In this document: one piece after another, positions 57,983-64,000 of the stretch
How positions within the stretch are numbered: position 1 is the stretch's first letter
Layout of the letters: each line of letters starts with the position of its first letter
Assembly: GCF_008923185.1 (NCBI RefSeq)
Contig: NZ_WBMT01000015.1
Coordinates: 62,001-126,000 of the forward strand
From: Actinomadura rudentiformis
GTDB lineage: Bacteria > Actinomycetota > Actinomycetes > Streptosporangiales > Streptosporangiaceae
DNA: 64,000 bases
Direction of reading: 5' to 3'
Made by a program: the position numbers and the translations under genes
Notes under the pieces: generated by a model
What the model was told of the DNA's origin: nothing
Databases searched by the model: none
The model's input: the letters and a program-made list of their open reading frames with translations, nothing else

Positions 57983-58065
57983 GGGCGGGTGGCGGAACGG
58001 CAGACGCGCACGGTTCAGGTCCGTGTGTCCGAAAGGATGTGAGGGTTCAAATCCCTCCTCGCCCA
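57983..58065 (+). tRNA. tRNA-Leu (anticodon CAG)
   Basis: 83 nt. Acceptor GGGCGGG/CTCGCCC with one G-U, D arm GCGGAACGGCAGACGC, anticodon loop TTCAGGT, long variable arm (GTGTCCGAAAGGATGT) and T arm GAGGGTTCAAATCCCTC. Discriminator A, no encoded CCA. A tRNA-Leu at this place, divergent from fhaA, is conserved in mycobacteria. Confidence 0.97.
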
Positions 58066-58598
58066 CTCGGAGTTCGGAGTGGTGTGGTCGCGGGCTGAAG
58101 CCCGTCACCCCGCCACTCCTTCGTTGTGTTTGCCTGGAGGGCGACCCCCAGACCCCCGATGTGGGGGCTCCGCCCCCACGCCCCCGATGGGGCTTCGCCG
58201 CATACCCCGGCGCCTTCGGGGGTGCGAGCCTTCCGCAGCGTCTTCTGGTGAGCTCTTCGCGGTGTCGATCGCACGCCTCGACGCGCGGGCCGCTGGGGTG
58301 CGCGGACGTGCGTCGCGGAGGGGTGCGAGAGGACATGTCCTTACTCTCCCTGGCCTGGAGCGCTCTGGCCACCCGTCCTGGTCACGGCTTTACCTCTGGC
58401 GGGATGTTATGCATGGATTTGTGCGTTTCGGAGGCTTACCGAGGTTCTGATCGCGAGACTCGCGCCCGTGATCTCTCTGCCCTTTGCCCGCGACGGAGAT
58501 CTCGAATCTCTCGGATCAGCGGAGACGTGGACGTGCCCGATGACGGGTCGGTCCGCCGTCACCGGGCACGGTTAGTTGGGCATCTCAGTAGGAATGGT
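58066..58598. repeat. Gap after tRNA-Leu with GGGGCTCCGCCCC-type elements
   Basis: GTGGGGGCTCCGCCCCCAC (58161-58179) is a perfect hairpin, followed by GATGGGGCTTCGCCGCAT and a GGCGCCTTCGGGGG element, the same kind of set as after tRNA-Ala. The remaining 300 bp shows no credible gene. Confidence 0.6.
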
Positions 58599-59075
58599 TT
58601 AGGACGGCTGCCAGATCTTGCTGCGGAGGTCCCTGCCTCGGATGACCTGGACGCGCCAGGGCTCGAGGCGCAGGACGTGGAGCTTGGGATCGGCGGGGCT
58701 CGTCCAGAACTGCCCCAGTTCGTAGCCCGCGCCCTTGGGGCTCGTCCTGCTGTAGAGGTCCCAGACGCGTTTCTTGATGTCGAGGTCGTCGACCCATTCG
58801 GCGACGGTGTCGACGGCGACCGCGTTCTGCCGCTTGGTCCAGTAGGAGAACGTGGTGTGCGGGTTGTTCGCCAGGTGTGCCTCTTTGACAGGGGTCTTGT
58901 ACGTGGCGAGCCAGCCGACCGGCTTGCCGTCCACGACCTCCCAGATGGGGATCAGGACGCGGGCGCGCGGGCGGCCCTTCTTGTCGACCGTGGTCATCGT
59001 GGCGTAGACGATGTCGCCGATGTAGGCGTCGAACTCGTCCTGGAGCTCGGCGAAGGTCTTCACTTTCGTGGCCAT
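58599..59075 (-). CDS. Pyridoxamine 5'-phosphate oxidase-fold protein
   Basis: 158 residues, split-barrel flavin-binding fold: FDAYIGDIVYATMTTVDKKG, RPRARVLIPIWEV, HTTFSYWTKRQNAVAVDT and a C-terminal LHVLRLEPWRVQVIRGRDL. Members bind FMN, F420 or heme; the cofactor here is not decided. It lies 10 nt after the MFS gene on the same strand, so it is co-transcribed with it and probably under the divergent TetR. Confidence 0.85.
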   Translation of the reverse strand: MATKVKTFAELQDEFDAYIGDIVYATMTTVDKKGRPRARVLIPIWEVVDGKPVGWLATYKTPVKEAHLANNPHTTFSYWTKRQNAVAVDTVAEWVDDLDIKKRVWDLYSRTSPKGAGYELGQFWTSPADPKLHVLRLEPWRVQVIRGRDLRSKIWQPS

Positions 59076-59085
59076 GACGTTCTCC

Positions 59086-60465
59086 TCAGACCTGGGCGGG
59101 GACGGGCATGGGGGTTCTGCGGGCGAGGCCGGTGGCGGTGACGGCGGAGCCGATGACGGCCGCGGCGACAGGGACGATCAGGGCGGTGCGGAAGCCGTCG
59201 AGTCCGGCGCCGGCGGCGACGTTGACGGCGCTCACGGTCGAGATGCCGAGCGCCATGCCGAACTGGATCGAGGTGTAGAGCAGTCCGCCCGCCAGTCCGT
59301 GCTCCTCCTCCGCGATGCCGTCGGTGGCCGCGATGGTGAGCGGCCCGTACGTGATCGAGAAGGCCAGGCCGAGCAGCACCATGCTCGGGAGCATGAGCGT
59401 GTAGGCCCAGTCGAGACCCGCTGGAAGGAAGAGGGCGTAGGCCGCGACGGAGAGCAGCAGGCCGACGAAGATCACGCGGACGTTGCCGAAACGCTCGACC
59501 AGCTTGGGCGTCAGCGTCGGGGCGAGCACCGTGTCGATCCCGATCACCAGCATCGCCAGGCCTGTCTGGAGCGCCGACCAGCCGCGGAGTTCCTGCAGGT
59601 AGAGGGTCACCAGGAACTGGAAGCCGGCGAACGAGCCGACGAAGAGCAGGGCTCCGAGGTTGGCTCGGACCAGCGGACCCGATCGCAGGATGCCCAGCCG
59701 GACCAGCGGTGCGGCCGAGCGCCGCTCGATCATCACGAACGCGGCCAGGAGCACGAGGCCGACGGCGAATGAGGCGATGGTCCAGTTAAGGCCTTTCGTG
59801 GGGTGCTCCAGCCGCACGACGCCGTACGCCAGCAGCAGCATTGCGCCCGTCGCGGTGACCGATCCGGCGATGTCGAAGCGGCCGCGTTCACGAACGGCGT
59901 CGTCCTTGATGAGCGGGATCGCGGCCAGCAGGATCACCGCCGACAAGATGACGGGTGCGAAGAACACCCAGCGCCAGCCGAGCGCGGTCAGCAGGCCGCC
60001 GGCGACCAGGCCGAGCGAGAACCCGCCCGCCGCCGTCCCCGCGTACACGAGCAGTGCCTTGTTGCGCTTCGGGCCCTCGGAGAAGTTCGCGGTGACCAGG
60101 GACAACCCGGCGGGCGCCATGAACGCGGCGGCGACCCCGGTCACGAACCGCGCCATGAGCAGCTGCCAGCCCTCGGTCGCGAACCCGCCCAGGCCCGAGA
60201 ACGCCAGAAAGACCCCGAGCCAGAACAAGAACATCCGGCGACGGCCCAGCAGGTCGGCGGCGCGGCCGCCGAGCAACATGAAGCCGCCGTAGCCGAGCAC
60301 GTACGCGCTGACCACCCCGCTGAGCATCCCGGTGGAAAGTCCCAGGTCGGAGCGGATGGCGGGCAACGCCACGTTCAGCATCGCCACGTCGATCCCCTCC
60401 AGGAAGATCGCGCCGCACAGGACGAACAACACGCTCCACGCTCGCGCGTCCCATCGATCGGACAT
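59086..60465 (-). CDS. MFS drug/proton antiporter (DHA2-like)
   Basis: 459 residues, 12-14 membrane helices. Motif A-like GGRAADLLGRRRMFLFWLG follows helix 2, and a motif C-like region (GTAAGGFSLGLVAGGLLTAL) is in helix 5, typical of multidrug exporters. The start at 60465 is chosen because the first helix follows at once (WSVLFVLCGAIFLEGIDVAM). Divergent from a TetR gene 142 bp away, the usual arrangement for an inducible exporter. Confidence 0.9.
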   Translation of the reverse strand: MSDRWDARAWSVLFVLCGAIFLEGIDVAMLNVALPAIRSDLGLSTGMLSGVVSAYVLGYGGFMLLGGRAADLLGRRRMFLFWLGVFLAFSGLGGFATEGWQLLMARFVTGVAAAFMAPAGLSLVTANFSEGPKRNKALLVYAGTAAGGFSLGLVAGGLLTALGWRWVFFAPVILSAVILLAAIPLIKDDAVRERGRFDIAGSVTATGAMLLLAYGVVRLEHPTKGLNWTIASFAVGLVLLAAFVMIERRSAAPLVRLGILRSGPLVRANLGALLFVGSFAGFQFLVTLYLQELRGWSALQTGLAMLVIGIDTVLAPTLTPKLVERFGNVRVIFVGLLLSVAAYALFLPAGLDWAYTLMLPSMVLLGLAFSITYGPLTIAATDGIAEEEHGLAGGLLYTSIQFGMALGISTVSAVNVAAGAGLDGFRTALIVPVAAAVIGSAVTATGLARRTPMPVPAQV

Positions 60466-60580
60466 GCCGACTCCTTCGTCAGTTCTTTTTGGTAACCGGC
60501 AATAGCGTGGGACGGCTCGCGCGGGTCCGGAAGAACGCACTTTGCGGTGCGCTCGGTTACTCCAGAGGAACCACCAAGAT

Positions 60581-60600
60581 TTGTATCGACCGCTATACAA
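60581..60600. promoter_or_regulatory. TetR-type operator between MFS and tetR genes
   Basis: TTGTAT-N8-ATACAA inverted repeat. The right arm contains the -10-like TATACA (60594-60599), which ends 8 nt before the tetR ATG at 60608, so autorepression is likely. Confidence 0.6.
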
Positions 60601-60607
60601 TGAGGTC

Positions 60608-61204
60608 ATGAGCAGAACGCCCGGCCGCCCCCGCGCCTTCGACCGTGACGCGGCGCTGGAGAAGGCCCTCAGGGAGTTCTGGCGGCACGGCTACGAGGCG
60701 ACCTCGATCGCAGGGCTGACCGCCGCCATGGGCATCCGCCCGCCGAGCCTGTACGCGGCGTTCGGCGACAAGCGGAAGCTCTTCGGCGAGGCCGTCGAGC
60801 GCTACCAGCAGACCCACGGCGCGTTCACCACGCGCGCTCTCGCCGAGGAGCCCACGGGCCGCCAGGCCATTGAACGTGTTCTTCGCGAGGCCGCCGTCAA
60901 CTACTGCGATCCCGAGCACCCGCCCGGCTGCCTGATCATCACCGCCGCGATCAACCACGGCCCCGAGGCCGAGGAGGTCGAGGAGGAACTGCGCGCTCAT
61001 CGTCTCGCCGCCAAACGGGCGTTCGCCGAACGTATCGAGAGCGACGTCAAGGCGGGCCGTATCCCGGCGGATACTGACGTTGAAGGACTCGCCACGTTCT
61101 ATGCGGCGACGGTGCAGGGGATGTCGCGCCAGTCCCAAGACGGTGCCACCGCCGAAGAGCTCGACCGCGTGGCCACACTCGCCATGCAGGTTTACCCCGC
61201 ATGA
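60608..61204 (+). CDS. TetR/AcrR-family repressor
   Basis: 198 residues. HTH at about 12-55: ALEKALREFWRHGYEATSIA, LTAAMGIRPPSLYAAFGDKR. The ligand domain has the pattern YQQTHGAFTTRAL...PGCLIITAAINHGPEAEEVE shared by TetR regulators beside MFS exporters. The ATG at 60608 is the start; an upstream GTG-type extension to 60542 crosses the operator. It should control the divergent MFS-flavin-fold operon. Confidence 0.92.
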   Translation: MSRTPGRPRAFDRDAALEKALREFWRHGYEATSIAGLTAAMGIRPPSLYAAFGDKRKLFGEAVERYQQTHGAFTTRALAEEPTGRQAIERVLREAAVNYCDPEHPPGCLIITAAINHGPEAEEVEEELRAHRLAAKRAFAERIESDVKAGRIPADTDVEGLATFYAATVQGMSRQSQDGATAEELDRVATLAMQVYPA

Positions 61205-61260
61205 ACGCCGCCTGGGCTGCGCTCTCCGCGGGAGTCGTGGTCCGCACTACAGAAAAGGCT

Positions 61261-61294
61261 CAGGGCCGTCAGACCTTTTGGTCTGACGGCCCTG
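61261..61294. terminator. Strong bidirectional terminator
   Basis: Perfect 15-bp arms (CAGGGCCGTCAGACC and complement) with a TTTT loop, between the convergent tetR and ABC permease genes. Confidence 0.93.
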
Positions 61295-61310
61295 TTCGGC
61301 CGGTTCATGG

Positions 61311-62087
61311 TCAGGCCTTGTTGAAGGTGTTCTTGGCCCAGAGGTAGGAGACGAGGGCGATACCGGTGCACCAGGCGGTGGCGATGGCGCCGCTGTTGCC
61401 GATCGGGGTGCCCATGAGCAGGCCGCGGAGGGTCTCCATGACGGGGGTGAAGGGCTGGTACTCGGCGAACCAGCGCAGGACGGTGGGCATGGAGTCGGTG
61501 GGGACGAAGCCGCTGCCCAGGAAGGGCAGCAGGATCAGCGGCATCGGGGCGTTGCTGGCGGCCTCGGGGGTCGGGGACTTCATGCCGAGGGCCACTGCCA
61601 GCCAGGTGATGGCCGCGACGAACAGGGTGAGCAGTGCGGTGGCGGCCAGCCATTCGATGGCGGTGGCGTTGGGGCGGAAACCGAGCGCGAAGGCGATGCC
61701 GATGACGGCGGCCATGCCGAGCAGTTGCTGGATGACGCTGCCGACGACGTGGCCGGTCAGGACCGAGGCGCGGGAGATGCGCATGGTGCGGAAGCGGGCG
61801 ATGATGCCTTCGGTCATGTCGGTGGCGACCATGACGGCGGTTCCGGTCGCGGCGGTGGCGACGGCCATGAGCAGGATGCCGGGGACGACGTAGTTGACGT
61901 AGGCGTCGCGGCCGCCGCCGCCGAGCCCTTCGCCGAGGGTGCCGCCGAAGACGTAGACGAACACGATCAGGATGATGACGGGCGTGGCGACCAGCTGCAC
62001 GGTCATGGACGGGTAGCGGAGCAGGCGCTTGAGCTGGCGCCGGACCATGGTGGAGTTGTCGCGCATGGCGAGGGTGAGGGTGCTCAT
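61311..62087 (-). CDS. ABC-2 type permease (DrrB-like)
   Basis: 258 residues with six membrane helices (for example MTVQLVATPVIILIVFVYVF, LLMAVATAATGTAVMVATD, LTLFVAAITWLAVALGM). The ABC-2 signature region YQPFTPVMETLRGLLMG is present near the end. Its ATG overlaps the ATPase stop by 4 bp, so the two subunits are coupled. Daunorubicin-type exporters have this layout; the cargo is unknown. Confidence 0.92.
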   Translation of the reverse strand: MSTLTLAMRDNSTMVRRQLKRLLRYPSMTVQLVATPVIILIVFVYVFGGTLGEGLGGGGRDAYVNYVVPGILLMAVATAATGTAVMVATDMTEGIIARFRTMRISRASVLTGHVVGSVIQQLLGMAAVIGIAFALGFRPNATAIEWLAATALLTLFVAAITWLAVALGMKSPTPEAASNAPMPLILLPFLGSGFVPTDSMPTVLRWFAEYQPFTPVMETLRGLLMGTPIGNSGAIATAWCTGIALVSYLWAKNTFNKA

Positions 62088-63043
62088 CGGGTGATCTCCT
62101 GCTTCTGGCCGGTGAGGGTGAGGAAGACGTCGTCGAGGTCGGGGGTGTGCACGCTGAGGTGGGCCGGTTCGATGCCCGCCGCGTCCAGCTGGGTGAGCAG
62201 TTCGCGCAGCGACGCGACATCGCCGTCAGAGGGGACCTGCAGGGTGAGCCGGTCGTCGTCGGAGGGGTCCACGAAGCCCCGGCCGAGCACGCCGAGCGCG
62301 TTCTTGAGCGCGTTGTCGTCGGCGAACCGCAGTGACACGTGACCGCCGGGGATGAGGCGCTTGAGCTCGTCGGCGGTGCCTTCGGCGATCAGCCGTCCGT
62401 GGTCGAGGAGGGCGATGCGGTCGGCGAGCTGGTCGGCTTCCTCCAGATATTGGGTGGTGAGGAAAATGGTGACGCCGCTGGCGACCAGTTCACGGACGAT
62501 CTGCCACATGGAGCGGCGGCTGCGCGGGTCGAGCCCGGTGGTGGGCTCGTCCAGGAAGATCAGGCGGGGGTCGCCGACCAGGGTCATCGCCAGGTCGAGG
62601 CGGCGTTGCATGCCGCCGGAGTAGGTTCCGGCCGGTTTGCGGGCCGCGTCGACCAGGTCGAAGCGCTCCAGCAGTTCGGCGGCCTTGCGCTTGCCGTCCT
62701 TGCGGGACAGGTGCTTGAGGTCGGCCATGAGGAGCAGGTTCTCCTCGCCGGTGAGCAGCTTGTCGACGGCTGAGTACTGGCCGGTGACACCGATCGCGCC
62801 GCGCACGTCGTCGGGTTGGCGAGCCAGGTCGTGGCCGGCGACCTGGACGGTGCCGCCGTCGGCGCCGATCAGGGTGGACAGGATCTGGACGGTGGTGGTC
62901 TTGCCGGCGCCGTTCGGGCCGAGCAGGGAGAAGATCGTTCCTTCGGGGACGGCCAGGTCGACGCCGTCGAGCACGACCTTTTCGCCGTTCTTGTCGCGGT
63001 AGGACTTGCGCAGCCCGGTCGCTGCGATGGCCAGGTTCGTCAT
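62084..63043 (-). CDS. ABC transporter ATPase (DrrA-like)
   Basis: 319 residues. Walker A LLGPNGAGKTTT, Q-loop at VTGQYSAVDKLLTGEEN, signature YSGGMQRRLDLAM, Walker B LIFLDEPTTGLD, and H-loop at ITIFLTTQYLEEAD region. The C-terminal 90 residues form the DrrA-type extension (LRFADDNALKNAL...LSVHTPDLDDVFLTLTG). It powers the permease at 61311. 26 nt after the DUF4097 gene. Confidence 0.94.
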   Translation of the reverse strand: MTNLAIAATGLRKSYRDKNGEKVVLDGVDLAVPEGTIFSLLGPNGAGKTTTVQILSTLIGADGGTVQVAGHDLARQPDDVRGAIGVTGQYSAVDKLLTGEENLLLMADLKHLSRKDGKRKAAELLERFDLVDAARKPAGTYSGGMQRRLDLAMTLVGDPRLIFLDEPTTGLDPRSRRSMWQIVRELVASGVTIFLTTQYLEEADQLADRIALLDHGRLIAEGTADELKRLIPGGHVSLRFADDNALKNALGVLGRGFVDPSDDDRLTLQVPSDGDVASLRELLTQLDAAGIEPAHLSVHTPDLDDVFLTLTGQKQEITR

Positions 63044-63069
63044 GATGGGTGCTCCTTAGAGACTGCGGG

Positions 63070-63735
63070 TCACAGGCTGCGGGCGGTGATGTCGCCGTAG
63101 GCGGTGGTGGCGTGGATGGTGAGCCCGGCGGCACCGTCGTTCTTGAGGCCGTTCTCGATGCGGCCGTAGCTGGTGCCGGCGTCCAGCGAGGCCGAGACTC
63201 CCGGCGCCGCGGAGACCTCGATGTCGCCCATGTCCGTGCGCAGGACGACCTGGCCGCGTACGGCCTCGGCGACGCGGATGTCACCCTTGCTGGTGCTGAT
63301 CTCCCCGGGGCCGGCGAGGCGGCCGACCTCGACGTCACCGGCGACGGCGGTGATGCGGGCGCTCGCGGCCTCGTCGACCTTGATCTGGTCGTACGCGCCT
63401 TCGAAGGTCACATCGCCCAGCCGTCCCACGGCCCGGAACTCGGTGGCGGCGGCCTTGGCCTCCACTCGTGAACCGGCGGGCAGCTGGATCATCACCTCGA
63501 TGGACCCGGATGGGCCGAGGATCTGGTTCTTCTTGTGCGTGGCCTGGATCCGCAGGACGCCGTCGGCATATTCGACCGTGGTCTGCTCGGCCAACTTCAC
63601 GTCGCGGCCCTTGGAGGGGTTCGCGGGCCGGACCTCGACCGCGGTGTCGGTGCGGTCGGCGGCGACGACCTGGACGCGTCCGGCGGGGATGTCCAGGACG
63701 GCGGCGATCGGGGCGGGGGTGTCGAACGTCTGCAT
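63070..63735 (-). CDS. DUF4097-type beta-helix (putative adhesin-like) protein
   Basis: 221 residues: repeated short beta strands forming a beta-roll (VEVRPANPSKGRDVKLAEQT, VEVGRLAGPGEISTSKGDIR, VVLRTDMGDIEVSAAPGVSA), no signal peptide. This family is often the first gene of DrrAB-like ABC operons in actinobacteria, as here; its job is unknown. AAGGAGAG lies just before the ATG at 63735. Confidence 0.88.
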   Translation of the reverse strand: MQTFDTPAPIAAVLDIPAGRVQVVAADRTDTAVEVRPANPSKGRDVKLAEQTTVEYADGVLRIQATHKKNQILGPSGSIEVMIQLPAGSRVEAKAAATEFRAVGRLGDVTFEGAYDQIKVDEAASARITAVAGDVEVGRLAGPGEISTSKGDIRVAEAVRGQVVLRTDMGDIEVSAAPGVSASLDAGTSYGRIENGLKNDGAAGLTIHATTAYGDITARSL

Positions 63736-63793
63736 CGTTCTCTCCTTGCAGGCTCGTTGTTTCTGATGTTGGAAACGCTACGTTGCCTTCAAG

Positions 63794-63906
63794 GATCTCG
63801 CAACGAGATCTTTGCATCCAAACAATATTTACGCAGGTCAAAGCAGTATAATCATTGCAACAACCATGGAGATTAACGCAACAACACTCATCTGATTGTT
63901 GCAATG
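63794..63906. promoter_or_regulatory. AT-rich divergent control region with repeated TTGCAACAA boxes
   Basis: CATTGCAACAA (63853-63863) and TTGTTGCAATG (63896-63906) are perfect 11-bp inverted copies, with a third box GCAACAA at 63878-63884. GATCTCG-CAA-CGAGATC (63794-63810) is a separate perfect palindrome. The region is far richer in A+T than its surroundings and separates the minus-strand ABC operon from a plus-strand gene at 63915. Confidence 0.65.
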
Positions 63907-63914
63907 GATTGAGG

Positions 63915-64000
63915 GTGAACGCTAAGCCGACCGGTGAGCGGAATGGACCGGCACGTGCCGTGCCGTTTCCAAACGCGATCAGTGTGGACGAAGTCGGGGC
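63915..64000 (+). CDS. Start of an unidentified gene (cut by window edge)
   Basis: A GTG after GATTGAGG opens a frame that runs to the window end: NAKPTGERNGPARAVPFPNA then ISVDEVG. Too short to name. Being divergent from the ABC operon across the TTGCAACAA boxes, a regulator is a reasonable guess. Confidence 0.45.
   Translation, partial: MNAKPTGERNGPARAVPFPNAISVDEVG

Noticed and set aside
57936..59141. 401-codon + ORF through tRNA-Leu
   Set aside because: It runs across a clear tRNA and the antisense strand of the flavin-fold gene, so it cannot be a protein gene.

Overview
The window is high-GC DNA from an actinomycete. The evidence is codon bias, GTG and TTG starts, frequent leaderless-looking promoters, CrgA, PASTA kinases, a class E sortase and a two-domain geosmin synthase. 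Together these point to a sporulating filamentous actinomycete. Streptosporangiales is my best guess at order level, but this is inference from gene content and no marker here fixes the genus. The right two-thirds preserves the order known from mycobacterial and streptomycete chromosomes close to oriC: DLW-39 peptide and tRNA-Ala, then ppiA, rhomboid, crgA, DUF881, sortase, trpG-like amidotransferase, pknB, pknA, pbpA, rodA, pstP, fhaB, fhaA and tRNA-Leu(CAG). dnaA, dnaN and gyrAB are not in the window.

Layout. 0-22.5 kb is an accessory region: an HTH-ImmA protease pair, ArsR plus a fused double SRPBCC protein, SOS-controlled dinB, two secreted hydrolases, a TetR-controlled redox pair, a MerR-controlled methyltransferase, AraC plus an EamA exporter, reductases and a secreted M64 peptidase. 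22.5-24 kb holds the DLW-39 gene, a phosphonatase-like HAD gene and tRNA-Ala. 24-27.5 kb is a decayed island with a CHAP endolysin-like gene, a 44-codon partner and at least three broken genes. 27.5-39.3 kb carries a membrane protein, geosmin synthase, a LiaF/LiaS/LiaR-like trio, a GlxA-type AraC regulator with divergent rhodanese, and a deletion scar joining half of an AraC gene to half of a CocE-type hydrolase. 39.4-43.6 kb has a DEAD-box helicase, an acyltransferase and a large 19-bp array. 43.7-58.1 kb is the conserved envelope, division and Ser/Thr-kinase block. 58.5-64 kb has a TetR-MFS-flavin-fold module and a DrrAB-like ABC operon.

How the genes work together. PknA, PknB, PstP, FhaA and FhaB are a phospho-signalling set placed next to the elongation or sporulation machinery they control (RodA, PbpA, CrgA). 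Most other modules are small regulator-plus-target units whose operators can be read directly in the DNA (LexA, TetR twice, MerR, an orphan palindrome).

The most unusual property is a set of degenerate tandem arrays with unit lengths of 14, 15, 16-17, 18, 19, 23, 24 and about 28-30 bp. They lie between genes and inside two coding sequences. Several begin in the last codons of a gene and repeat its 3' end, stop codon included, downstream. A 19-bp array of about 45 units keeps exact phase over more than 800 bp. I do not recognise this as a described element family.
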